The notes below the pieces were generated by a model, which saw nothing but the letters and a program-made list of their open reading frames with translations, made no database searches and was not told the DNA's origin. A DNA stretch of 64,000 nucleotides. Origin: Nitrospira japonica (lineage in GTDB: Bacteria; Nitrospirota; Thermodesulfovibrionia; Thermodesulfovibrionales; SM23-35). Location: positions 1 to 64,000 of the forward strand of contig DYFC01000060.1 in assembly GCA_020725385.1 (NCBI GenBank), in the 5' to 3' direction. Positions 45,109 through 53,351 of this stretch are shown here, one piece after another. How positions within the stretch are numbered: position 1 is the stretch's first letter; each line of letters starts with the position of its first letter. The translations under genes were made by a program, and so were the position numbers.

Positions 45109-46302
45109 TTACTTTTTACGATTATTTATGACAATAATGAATATGATAAAAAACCCGGCAGATAAACTTGCTGTTATCGAGCCAAAATAAAAGGTTGCTG
45201 AGGGTGAAATCTTATCCCATAACCACCCCCCTATAAAACTTGCCGGAAACATGGCTAAACCGATTGCAGTATTATAAACTCCAAATGCTGTTGCCTTAAA
45301 ATCAGGCGGGATAATTGTTGCAAGAAAAGCTTTCTGTATTCCTTCTGTAAGTCCCATAAAAAGCCCGTAAAAACCGAATAATAACCATATGGTACTTGTG
45401 TCTTTAGCCACTGCAAAACCATAATAGAGCATAGCAAAGAGAATGAATCCGATTAGTATCACTCTTTTTCTTCCGAACCTGTCTGCTGCTATTCCTGCTG
45501 GAATTGCAGATAAAGAATATATGAGATTGAACATAAGATATACAACAGGAATCATGAGGGCTGAAATCCCTATTTGTTGGGCTCTGAGAATAAGGAATAC
45601 GTCACTTGAATTTCCCAAAGCAAACAAGGTTGCTATTGCCACAAAAAATTTAAACTTCCAGTCAAAATGTTTAAGAGTCAGTTTCGGCCTTTCTGAGGGC
45701 ATTTTAATAGCTTGCTTCTTTTCCTTGATAAATAAGATTATCAACAATACAGCTATTGCTCCGGGAATCATAGAGAGCCAGAATACCCATCTATAATTGT
45801 TTGAAAAAATACCCAGCAAAAAAAATGCAAGAGCTGGTCCAATTACAGCACCCATTGTATCCATCGAACGGTGAAAACCGAATGCTCTACCAAGATGTGT
45901 TTTTTCAGTTGACTCTGCAATAATAGCATCGCGTGGTGCCGTGCGTACCCCTTTGCCGAATCTGTCCATAAAACGAGAGCCCATTACATGGTGCCAACCT
46001 GTAGCAAGAGCAACAATAGGTCTGCTCAAAGTAGATATTCCGTATCCTGCAGCCATTAACCACTTCCGATTACCTATTCTGTCTGAAAACCATCCTGAAA
46101 ATACTTTCAATAAACTCGCGGTAGATTCTGCTATGCCTTCTATTAAACCTATAACAGATTTATTTACACCAAGCACATTAGCAAGAAATAATGGCACAAG
46201 TGGATATATCATCTCAGAACTGACATCCATAAAAAAACTGACGAGCCCTGCAATAAATACATTCTGTCCAAAACCAAAAAATTTTCTATTATCCTTTGTC
46301 AC
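45109..46302 (-). CDS. MFS transporter
   Basis: 397 residues, twelve helices. GLVSFFMDVSSEMIYPLVPLFL, GLIEGIAESTASLLKVFSGWFSDRIGNRKWL and the RDAIIAESTEKTHLGRAFGFHRSMDTMGAVIGP loop match a bacterial MFS group often found with stress or metal genes; substrate unknown. Starts with GTG after GGAAAGGA, 20 nt behind the ChrB-like gene, so probably in its operon. Related in its loop sequence to the MFS gene at 46.9 kb and to the remnant at 62.8 kb. Confidence 0.88.
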   Translation of the reverse strand: MTKDNRKFFGFGQNVFIAGLVSFFMDVSSEMIYPLVPLFLANVLGVNKSVIGLIEGIAESTASLLKVFSGWFSDRIGNRKWLMAAGYGISTLSRPIVALATGWHHVMGSRFMDRFGKGVRTAPRDAIIAESTEKTHLGRAFGFHRSMDTMGAVIGPALAFFLLGIFSNNYRWVFWLSMIPGAIAVLLIILFIKEKKQAIKMPSERPKLTLKHFDWKFKFFVAIATLFALGNSSDVFLILRAQQIGISALMIPVVYLMFNLIYSLSAIPAGIAADRFGRKRVILIGFILFAMLYYGFAVAKDTSTIWLLFGFYGLFMGLTEGIQKAFLATIIPPDFKATAFGVYNTAIGLAMFPASFIGGWLWDKISPSATFYFGSITASLSAGFFIIFIIVINNRKK

Positions 46303-46322
46303 CTGTATTGTCCTTTCCTTAA

Positions 46323-46856
46323 CTATATATTTTTTTTCTGGCTCTTTTCATAAACCTTTTTTGAAAAATCATCAAACATCTTTTCACATTCTTTTATTTT
46401 CTCTATAGCCTGTTTTCTCAACGGAGCTTTTACTAAATCTCTTTTTTCAATTTTTTTCAACCAATGTTTTAACTTATCAAGTTCTTCTTCATTTTCTTCA
46501 ACCTCAGCGAAAATAAAATTCTTCCTTTCAATCTCAAACTTTATTTCTTTAAAAAAGTCTTCGCATTTTTCTATCACTTCCTGATATTCTTCATTTCTTG
46601 AGTCCATGAATACTTTAATGATTCTTTCTTCCTGTTTTTTATCTACTGCCTTACCTTCAACCAGCATCCCTTCACCCTTATATCCTTCGATTGTTTCGAC
46701 AAGTTTTTTTAGTTCATTTATATTTTCATTAGAATAAGGTATAACCCAGACTGTCTGATAATTTACAGCACCGAGCTTTTTTAATTGACGCCAGACGTAC
46801 ACCCTGGCTTTAGATGGCTCGGCCGGTAGACTATATGAAAAAAATAGCCATTTCAT
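46323..46856 (-). CDS. ChrB N-terminal-domain-like protein
   Basis: 177 residues beginning MKWLFFSYSLPAEPSKARVY, with RQLKKLGAVNYQTVWVIPY, the pattern of the ChrB N-terminal (PaaX-like) domain, followed by charged helices. The 366-aa track ORF starts at 47423, but its first half is a shadow of the MFS gene in another frame; the real ATG is 46856. Family members are linked to metal or oxyanion stress. The ATG lies inside the palindrome CATGTAACTATTGTTACATG, so self-control is plausible. Between two MFS genes. Confidence 0.8.
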   Translation of the reverse strand: MKWLFFSYSLPAEPSKARVYVWRQLKKLGAVNYQTVWVIPYSNENINELKKLVETIEGYKGEGMLVEGKAVDKKQEERIIKVFMDSRNEEYQEVIEKCEDFFKEIKFEIERKNFIFAEVEENEEELDKLKHWLKKIEKRDLVKAPLRKQAIEKIKECEKMFDDFSKKVYEKSQKKNI

Positions 46857-46892
46857 GTAACTATTGTTACATGAATATCTCTTCGAAGTCAA
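46854..46892 (-). promoter_or_regulatory. Promoter with operator palindrome of the ChrB-like gene
   Basis: Minus strand: TTGACT (46892-46887, overlapping the MFS stop), 17-nt spacer, TAACAA (46869-46864). The perfect 20-nt palindrome CATGTAAC-TATT-GTTACATG (46854-46873) covers the -10 box and the ATG. A 19-nt identical element with the same geometry is at 50.2 kb. Confidence 0.65.
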
Positions 46893-48100
46893 TGCAGTAT
46901 TGACCTGGTCTTTTTGACCATAAGGAGTAAGGGCACGGAGGCCAATTGAGCTGCTATAGAAAATGCGATCAGAAGTGGAATAGAAAAATCGTATAGGAAC
47001 CCTATCAATGCACTCCCCAGAAACCAAAACACACCATAACCTGTATTGAAGATGCCATAAGCAGAAGCACGCTTGTCGCGAGGTGCCATTCCAGCGACAG
47101 CTGCCCGCATGACTGATTCGTGGGCACCCATTCCTATGCCCCAAAGGGCCATGCCGGCAAGGCTCAGATAGAAGCCTCCCAGGAATACCAAAGGTGCAAA
47201 GAATGAGGATAATAGAACTGCTATAATAACTATCGGTATGCCTTTTCGATCGAAAATTCGACCGAATACCAGAGCAGCAATAGCTGCAGTTCCCATTGAG
47301 ACAGAGTAAAAAATAGGGATCCAGTTTCCGGGAACTACCAATGTCTTTTGAAAATGGTAGGCGATAACAGGAAAATCCGCATACCCTGCGGCAATTAAGG
47401 CCATTGCTGTAAGATAAATCCAATAGACTCTGGGCAGTCCTTTTGTCTCGACTTCCGGCTTGGTCGCCTCCAGGTCACGGGGATGTGGATAAAGGAAACG
47501 CGCAAAGATAAGAACACCTATTGTAAGGAGTGCTGGTATCAACAAAAATGCAAACCCCATCTGATAAGTCCCCTTGAAATAAAGCACAGCCGCAACTATC
47601 AGGGGACCAAGCATTGCACCGGTTGTGTCCATGGCTTCGTGCAATCCGAATCCCCAGCCCCTTCCTATTTCATGAGTGGCATGCGAGAGCATCGCGTCGC
47701 GAACCGGGTTACGTATTGCTTTTCCAGCCCTTTCTGCAATGATGAAAAAAGCTGCCACTTCCCAGCGGCCTGCCAGTGCCATGGCAGGCACAGCCAGCAT
47801 ATTGATTAAGTAGCCAATGATAGTAATAGTCCAGTATTTCGCAGTCTTGTCGGTGACATAACCGGAGACAAGACGAAGCGCATATCCGACTAACTCCCCA
47901 AACCCTGAAACTATTCCCACTATGGTGGCATTTGCTCCAAGGAAGGCGAGGAACGGGCCGTAAATGCTTCGTGCTCCTTCGTGTGTCATATCTGCAAAGA
48001 GGCTAACAATACCAAGCAAAACTATGAACAGCACGGTAGATCGCTTGGTTGTTACTATAGGATGTATTCTTTCGTCCGAAACAACGTTTTGTTTATCCAT
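46889..48100 (-). CDS. MFS transporter (second copy)
   Basis: 403 residues, twelve helices. LFADMTHEGARSIYGPFLAFLGANATIVGIVSGFGELVGYALRLVSG and PVRDAMLSHATHEIGRGWGFGLHEAMDTTGAMLGP share the loop pattern of the 45.1-kb MFS gene but with clearly higher G+C, so the gene was probably acquired separately. Substrate unknown. A ribosome site AAAAGGAG precedes the ATG. Upstream of the ChrB-like gene in one direction. Confidence 0.88.
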   Translation of the reverse strand: MDKQNVVSDERIHPIVTTKRSTVLFIVLLGIVSLFADMTHEGARSIYGPFLAFLGANATIVGIVSGFGELVGYALRLVSGYVTDKTAKYWTITIIGYLINMLAVPAMALAGRWEVAAFFIIAERAGKAIRNPVRDAMLSHATHEIGRGWGFGLHEAMDTTGAMLGPLIVAAVLYFKGTYQMGFAFLLIPALLTIGVLIFARFLYPHPRDLEATKPEVETKGLPRVYWIYLTAMALIAAGYADFPVIAYHFQKTLVVPGNWIPIFYSVSMGTAAIAALVFGRIFDRKGIPIVIIAVLLSSFFAPLVFLGGFYLSLAGMALWGIGMGAHESVMRAAVAGMAPRDKRASAYGIFNTGYGVFWFLGSALIGFLYDFSIPLLIAFSIAAQLASVPLLLMVKKTRSILH

Positions 48101-48248
48101 AATGCACTCCTTTTCATCAGCTTCTTAAAAATAATGTACATATAAAACACTCCACTGTATTACGTCGAACCCGGCTCTGACGGCGAGCCAACATAGCGAT
48201 CCGGATAACAGGGGAGAGTTGGGGCGATAATCTCATTGATGTTACATC

Positions 48249-49097
48249 CTATTTCACTACAAGCACAGGTTTTTCGCTGTATTCAACAACCCTTTGCGAG
48301 ACACTGCCCCAGAAAATAGCCTCTGTAAAACCTTTTCCATGAGAGCCCATTACAATCAATGAAACATCTTCTTCAGTGGCAATTTTGTTAATCTCAGCAT
48401 AAGGCTTGCCCTTGATAAGCTGCACCGATACCTTAAAACCTTGTGACTGGAACTCCTGCTCCAAGTTTGCTAATTTTTCTTTTATGCCAAGATCGAAATC
48501 TGTCTCCAGAACATGAACAACGATAATTTCAGAGGCTCCTACTTTATGAAGTGTAGGGATATATTGTTTAGCGCGCTCTGCACTCGAAGACCAATCAGTG
48601 GGATAGAGTATCTTTCTGAACATATTGGTACAATATTGTTCGGTGGTCTCACCTGCTGTTTCTTTTAGAACATGGTATTTTGCCACCAGAACAGGAACCG
48701 CTGATTTTCTTATAATGCGGTCTGTTGTGGAGCCGACAAAAAGTTCTCCAAGAATATCCCTCTTCTGCCTGCCTGCAACAATGAGGGATACATCTTCTTC
48801 ATTTGCTGCCTTCAATATTTCAGAAACCAGTGAGCCCTCGACAATTTTTGTCTTGACAGCAACACCTTCGGTTTCCAGATATTCCGCAAATCTATTAATT
48901 TCTTTCTGAGCTTTATCGCGGATTCGATCGAAATCAATCGGAAACCCTGAATCCCTTATTATAAAAAGAGCTTCTGTTTCTATAACATTCATAAGAATGA
49001 CCTCTTCCAGACCAGCTGCTTTCAAACACGTCAAATTTTTCAGTATCGGCAATGCAAATTCTTCAAATTTTGTTGGATAGAGAATTTTCTTAAACAT
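48249..49097 (-). CDS. Tandem universal stress protein
   Basis: 282 residues with two Usp domains, each starting FKKILYPT or FRKILYPTDWS. The second has the complete ATP-binding pattern GSHGKGFTEAIFWGSVSQ (G-2x-G-9x-GS); the first has GRQK in place of GxxG, so it may not bind ATP. Cytoplasmic stress protein. 24 nt after the PiT gene on the same strand, presumably cotranscribed with it. Confidence 0.92.
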   Translation of the reverse strand: MFKKILYPTKFEEFALPILKNLTCLKAAGLEEVILMNVIETEALFIIRDSGFPIDFDRIRDKAQKEINRFAEYLETEGVAVKTKIVEGSLVSEILKAANEEDVSLIVAGRQKRDILGELFVGSTTDRIIRKSAVPVLVAKYHVLKETAGETTEQYCTNMFRKILYPTDWSSSAERAKQYIPTLHKVGASEIIVVHVLETDFDLGIKEKLANLEQEFQSQGFKVSVQLIKGKPYAEINKIATEEDVSLIVMGSHGKGFTEAIFWGSVSQRVVEYSEKPVLVVK

Positions 49098-49121
49098 TTG
49101 TCTTCCTCCTCTTTGAAAATA

Positions 49122-50084
49122 TTATTTGACTCCCAGTAAAGGCGACAGCACTGAATATAAGACAAAAGCTACGACTGCTCCTATGAGGGGAGTTAGAAAC
49201 CACGATACAACGATCTCCTTTATAGTTTTCATGTTAATTGCATTAATGCCCCGCGATAATCCGGCGCCTGCTATTCCGCCTATCATTGCCTGATTCATAG
49301 AAGTAGGGTAGCCAAGAGAAGCAGCAATATGAGCAGTAATTCCCTGTGCCAACTGGGCACCAACAGCACTATTAATATCAAGTGAAACAATATGAAGGCC
49401 TACTTTTTCTAAAAGAGGGCGTCCCCATGTAAGAGCACCGATCGCCATGACAATGCCTCCGATAAAACCGGCCAGCATCTTTGACGGAATTGCACCTGTA
49501 CCAAAGAAGACACCTACTGCATTCCCTGTGTTGTTACAACCAAGAGTATAGGCAGCATAGCAGCATACGAGAAGGAGAAGGTATTTTTTAGCTTTATCAA
49601 ATTTCGTTAATGCTGATATATCCATAACCTTGGTCAGGATAAAACCAAGAATCGCCCCTACAATAGGTGTGCCTACCCATGTGATGGCCAGAGCAAGAAT
49701 AGTCGTTTCCCATTGGACTTGAGCTTTCATCCCTATTGCAGCGCCTACAACTGAAAAGATGGCCAACTGAGAGGTCGAAACCGGAAGTTTAAGCCAGGTA
49801 TTTGCAGCAGTCACAAGTGCTGCTGTGAGCATCATAATCATTGCCCCAAATATTGTCATATACTTTGCTTCAATAACTCCTGTACCGACTGTTTTGACAA
49901 CATTATGGCTTTCCAGAGTAGCACCCAGAAGTACAAAAATTGCGATCAGGATTGTTGCATTCCTTGGTTTGATAAGTTTCGCACCAAAAGCCGTTCCCAT
50001 TACCGCCCCTGTGTAATGTGATCCGATAGTCCATCCGAAAAAAAGCCCTGACAAAACCATGCCGATTAAATAAACCGTATCCAT
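49122..50084 (-). CDS. PiT-family inorganic phosphate permease
   Basis: 320 residues, about ten helices, low-affinity H+ or Na+-driven phosphate (or sulfate) uptake. GWTIGSHYTGAVMGTAFGAKLIKPRNATIL and CNNTGNAVGVFFGTGAIPSKMLAG are the duplicated family signature in slightly altered form. The track starts at 50102; GGGAGGTG followed by ATG 50084 (MDTVYLIG) is the better start. A 38-aa membrane ORF ends at the ribosome site. Confidence 0.88.
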   Translation of the reverse strand: MDTVYLIGMVLSGLFFGWTIGSHYTGAVMGTAFGAKLIKPRNATILIAIFVLLGATLESHNVVKTVGTGVIEAKYMTIFGAMIMMLTAALVTAANTWLKLPVSTSQLAIFSVVGAAIGMKAQVQWETTILALAITWVGTPIVGAILGFILTKVMDISALTKFDKAKKYLLLLVCCYAAYTLGCNNTGNAVGVFFGTGAIPSKMLAGFIGGIVMAIGALTWGRPLLEKVGLHIVSLDINSAVGAQLAQGITAHIAASLGYPTSMNQAMIGGIAGAGLSRGINAINMKTIKEIVVSWFLTPLIGAVVAFVLYSVLSPLLGVK

Positions 50085-50089
50085 TCTTT

Positions 50090-50206
50090 TCACCTCCCGC
50101 ATTTCTTTAGCTTCATTGATATGAAGCGAATTAAAATCAATCCAATATTCCAGCCTAATATAAATCCTGAAACAATAATTCCGATGAACAATATCATTTT
50201 TATCAT
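50090..50206 (-). CDS. Possible 38-aa membrane protein upstream of the PiT gene
   Basis: Not in the track. MIKMILFIGIIVSGFILGWN, then a second hydrophobic stretch and the basic end MKLKKCGR. The first ATG (50206) lies in the operator palindrome with the -10 ending 7 nt before it; the second (50197) is an alternative. Its stop overlaps the GGGAGGTGA ribosome site of the PiT gene, so the two would be translationally coupled. A regulatory leader peptide or small PiT partner are possible. Confidence 0.5.
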   Translation of the reverse strand: MIKMILFIGIIVSGFILGWNIGLILIRFISMKLKKCGR

Positions 50207-50242
50207 GTAACTATTGTTACATTTTATAATAATTTTTGTCAA
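50204..50242 (-). promoter_or_regulatory. Promoter with operator palindrome of the PiT operon
   Basis: Minus strand: TTGACA (50242-50237), 17-nt spacer, TAACAA (50219-50214). CATGTAACTATTGTTACAT (50204-50222) covers the -10 and the first ATG, identical over 19 nt to the site at the ChrB-like gene. A further half site, ATGTAACAT, lies upstream near 50260. Confidence 0.65.
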
Positions 50243-50419
50243 GCTTTAAAATAGTTATTTATGTTACATTAAAAATTATTTAGATTTTTACAAGCTCCTC
50301 TTATTTGGTTAATAAAAGAAATGGGAATTTTTTATAACAGGAAACTGGTTAAAATATTCGTTTTATTTTTTTCAACTTATTGATATATACTATTTAAACT
50401 TAAAAAGGAGAAAGAATAT

Positions 50420-50545
50420 ATGGATAGTTCTGACGGATGTTGTAGTCAATGTTTTAATCAAAGAATAATTAATAATAAAAAAGAAGAAATGAAACTGTAT
50501 AGATTAAATTATGCAGTCCTGAATTTGAATCGTTCCAGCCAATAA
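50420..50545 (+). CDS. Possible 41-aa Cys-rich ORF in the mgtA leader
   Basis: Not in the track. MDSSDGCCSQCFNQRIINNK, ending NLNRSSQ, preceded by a strong AAAAAGGAG site 9 nt before the ATG; a TATACT box lies at 50386. The CCSQC cluster is unusual for a random ORF. It may be a leader ORF for mgtA or a small metal-binding protein. Confidence 0.5.
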   Translation: MDSSDGCCSQCFNQRIINNKKEEMKLYRLNYAVLNLNRSSQ

Positions 50546-50564
50546 TATTTTTATAAACGATTCT

Positions 50565-50599
50565 CCTCTGGATTGCATAGATTAGATTAAAACCAGAGG
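50565..50599 (+). promoter_or_regulatory. Hairpin hiding the ribosome site of the mgtA leader ORF
   Basis: CCTCTGG (50565-50571) pairs with CCAGAGG (50593-50599); the second arm contains the AGAGG ribosome site of the 28-aa ORF starting at 50606. Formation would block its translation. Confidence 0.5.
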
Positions 50600-50605
50600 T
50601 GAATC

Positions 50606-50692
50606 ATGAAAAATCTTTTATGTGACTTTCCAATTAGTGATTCTATTAAATTTCATAGTATCCATTCAATAATAGGAGGCCATAGTGTTTAA
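50606..50692 (+). CDS. 28-aa leader ORF overlapping the mgtA start
   Basis: MKNLLCDFPISDSIKFHSIH, ending IGGHSV. AGAGGTG lies ahead of the ATG. Its TAA overlaps the GTG of mgtA (GTGTTTAA), so ribosomes finishing it are delivered to mgtA; mgtA also has its own AGGAGG site. Known mgtA genes in enterobacteria use a leader peptide (MgtL), though of different sequence. Confidence 0.55.
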   Translation: MKNLLCDFPISDSIKFHSIHSIIGGHSV

Positions 50693-53348
50693 ATTCTTGT
50701 ACAACTTATTCATTCCTTCATGGATACGTGATATGGCGAGTGCTCCCCATGCCCGTACAGATGATGAAAAACGACTTTTTGAAGTCTGCTCGGTTCCGGT
50801 AGAGAAAGCTTTACAGATTATGGACAGCAATATCCGGGGATTAAGCTCGAAAGAAGCTGAGAGACTTTTGGAAAAATATGGGCGCAATGAAATAACACAT
50901 ACCAGACGTCTTAATTTTTTTCAAGATATACTCCGACGTTTTAAAAGCCCTCTGGTAATTCAACTTATAATTATTGCAATCGTGTCTTTAGTAATTGGAG
51001 AGTTGAAATCAACGATTATTGTTTTCTCTATGATTCTGCTCAGTGTCGGGTTGTCTTATGCATTGGACAGGCGTTCAAATAATGCGGTTGAAGCCCTTGG
51101 CAAAAGGGTACAATCACGCTCAATTGTTCTTAGAGATGGCAAAGAGATAGAGTTGCCCTTGGCTGAACTAGTGCCCGGCGACATTATTCTTCTTCAAGCA
51201 GGTTCAATTATACCTGCAGATCTAAGAATAGTTTCAGCTAAAGATTTTTTTGTAAGTCAGGCAACACTTACAGGTGAATCAATTCCTGTCGAGAAAAATG
51301 CTGAAATTTCAGAAAATAGCGGAAAAGAATTATTTGAGTTAAGTAACGCTTGTTTCCAGGGTAGCAGTGTAAGCAGCGGTACAGCACGCGGGCTAGTTGT
51401 AAATACGGGTAGCCACACATATTTTGGTGCAATTGCTGAAAGGCTTTCTGCAACAGCAATCCAAACCAGTTTTGATCTCGGTGTTCGCTCATTCACATGG
51501 CTTATGATCAAATTCATGATAATAATGGTTTCTTTCTGTTTTGTGATTGTCGGGCTTACAAAGGGTAACTGGCTTGAAGCACTTCTGTTCGGGTTAGCTG
51601 TTGCTGTAGGGCTAACACCTGAAATGCTGCCGATGATAGTTACTGTGAATCTTGCAAAAGGTGCAATTTCTATGTCAAAGAAAAAAGTAATTGTCAAAAG
51701 ACTTTCTGCTATACAAAATTTTGGAGCAATTGACATACTCTGCATGGATAAGACCGGAACATTAACTCAGGATAAGGTTATCATGGAAAAACATGTAGAC
51801 GTTACAGGAGAAGACAGTGAAAATGTGCTCCGTTATGCATATCTAAACAGTTATTATCAGACAGGGCTAAGAAATCTGCTTGACAGGGCAGTGCTCGAAC
51901 ATAGGGAATTCGATGTTGAAGGTGCGTGCCGGCTGGTAGATGAACTACCATTTGATTTTCAGCGCAGGCGTATGTCTGTTGTAGTAGAATTTGAAGGAGA
52001 TCATGTCCTGATTTGCAAGGGTGCGGTAGAAGAGATTTATTCTTGCTGTAGTTACTACCAGTTGGATGATGAAATTTATCCTCTTATAGATATGATCAGA
52101 GATGATCTTTTTGATGAAGTTGCACGTTTGAACAATGAAGGATACCGAACCCTTGCTGTTGCTTACAGAGAGTTTCCACGCGAAAAGATACGTTTTTCTA
52201 CAAAAGATGAATCATCTTTAATACTTCTTGGTTATTTAGCTTTTCTCGATCCACCAAAGGATTCTTCTTCCAGAGCCATAAAACTTTTAAAGGAAAACGG
52301 GGTTGGGGTTAAAATTCTGACAGGTGATAATGCTCTTGTTACCGGTAAAATATGCCGCCAGGTTGGGTTTGAGGTCAATCACATTGTTACCGGAGAAGAA
52401 TTGGAACGTATGTCCCGGAAGGAATTTGAAAAGTCTGTTGCAGAAGCGAATGTAATGGTTAAACTATCACCATTACAAAAAGAAAGAGTAATAGAATCAT
52501 TACGCATAGATAGCAAGCATGTAGTAGGCTATATTGGTGATGGTATTAATGATGCACCGGCTTTGCGTGCTGCTGATGTGGGGATTTCTGTCGATTCTGC
52601 TGTTGATGTGGCAAAGGAATCCGCTGATATAGTACTTTTAGAAAAAAGCCTATTAGTCCTCGAAGATGGAATTATTGAAGGCAGAAAGGTTTTCTCTAAT
52701 ATTATAAAATATATCCGCATGGGAGCAAGTTCCAATTTCGGCAATATGTTTAGTGTGCTCGGAGCAAGTTATCTTCTTCCTTTTCTGCCAATGCAGCCTG
52801 TACAGATTCTTTTGAATAACCTGTTATATGATTTTTCACAAACAGGCATCCCTACTGATAATGTAGATGAGGAACAGATTGCAAAACCACGAAAATGGGA
52901 TATCGGAAACATAAAATGGTTTATGATCGTAATCGGACCGATAAGCTCAATTTTTGATTATGCAACATTTGCTTTAATGTGGTTTATTTTCAATACCCGG
53001 GCATTTCTTGAAGTAGCAACCGGTACAGCCGGACGGGAGATATATGCACAACTTTTTCAGACAGGGTGGTTTGTGGAATCTCTGCTTACACAAACACTAA
53101 TTGTTCATATTATTCGAACAAAACGCATTCCTTTTATTCAGAGCCGTGCTTCCATGACTATGACACTAACCACGCTTGCTGTTATGGCAATCGGGGCATG
53201 GTTGCCTTATTCTCCATTTGCATCAACATTCGGATTTGTGCCTCTACCGCTTAGCTATTGGGGTTGGATAGCCGTGTTTCTTTTTATGTATATTATTATT
53301 ACACATAAGATCAAAAAGTGGTTTTTCAAAAAATTTGGAGGTGAATAA
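50685..53348 (+). CDS. mgtA: Magnesium-translocating P-type ATPase
   Basis: 887 residues, P3B-type. Actuator LTGESIPVEKN, phosphorylation DKTGTLTQ, ATP site KGAVEEIYSCC, GDGINDAPALRAADVGISV, and the Mg-ATPase hallmark SYLLPFLPMQPVQILLNNLLYDFSQ with PTDNVD. Ten helices; imports Mg2+ when external supply is low. GTG start within the leader ORF's end, strong AGGAGG. The EIIA-like gene follows 3 nt after the stop. Confidence 0.95.
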   Translation: MFKFLYNLFIPSWIRDMASAPHARTDDEKRLFEVCSVPVEKALQIMDSNIRGLSSKEAERLLEKYGRNEITHTRRLNFFQDILRRFKSPLVIQLIIIAIVSLVIGELKSTIIVFSMILLSVGLSYALDRRSNNAVEALGKRVQSRSIVLRDGKEIELPLAELVPGDIILLQAGSIIPADLRIVSAKDFFVSQATLTGESIPVEKNAEISENSGKELFELSNACFQGSSVSSGTARGLVVNTGSHTYFGAIAERLSATAIQTSFDLGVRSFTWLMIKFMIIMVSFCFVIVGLTKGNWLEALLFGLAVAVGLTPEMLPMIVTVNLAKGAISMSKKKVIVKRLSAIQNFGAIDILCMDKTGTLTQDKVIMEKHVDVTGEDSENVLRYAYLNSYYQTGLRNLLDRAVLEHREFDVEGACRLVDELPFDFQRRRMSVVVEFEGDHVLICKGAVEEIYSCCSYYQLDDEIYPLIDMIRDDLFDEVARLNNEGYRTLAVAYREFPREKIRFSTKDESSLILLGYLAFLDPPKDSSSRAIKLLKENGVGVKILTGDNALVTGKICRQVGFEVNHIVTGEELERMSRKEFEKSVAEANVMVKLSPLQKERVIESLRIDSKHVVGYIGDGINDAPALRAADVGISVDSAVDVAKESADIVLLEKSLLVLEDGIIEGRKVFSNIIKYIRMGASSNFGNMFSVLGASYLLPFLPMQPVQILLNNLLYDFSQTGIPTDNVDEEQIAKPRKWDIGNIKWFMIVIGPISSIFDYATFALMWFIFNTRAFLEVATGTAGREIYAQLFQTGWFVESLLTQTLIVHIIRTKRIPFIQSRASMTMTLTTLAVMAIGAWLPYSPFASTFGFVPLPLSYWGWIAVFLFMYIIITHKIKKWFFKKFGGE

Positions 53349-53351
53349 ATT

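Noticed and set aside
46857-47423. N-terminal half of the 366-aa minus ORF
   Set aside because: It is a frame shadow of the MFS gene 46889-48100; the ChrB-like protein begins at ATG 46856.
48155-48200. tRNA-like GGGTTCGA T-loop word on the minus strand
   Set aside because: Flanks do not pair as a T stem and no cloverleaf can be drawn.
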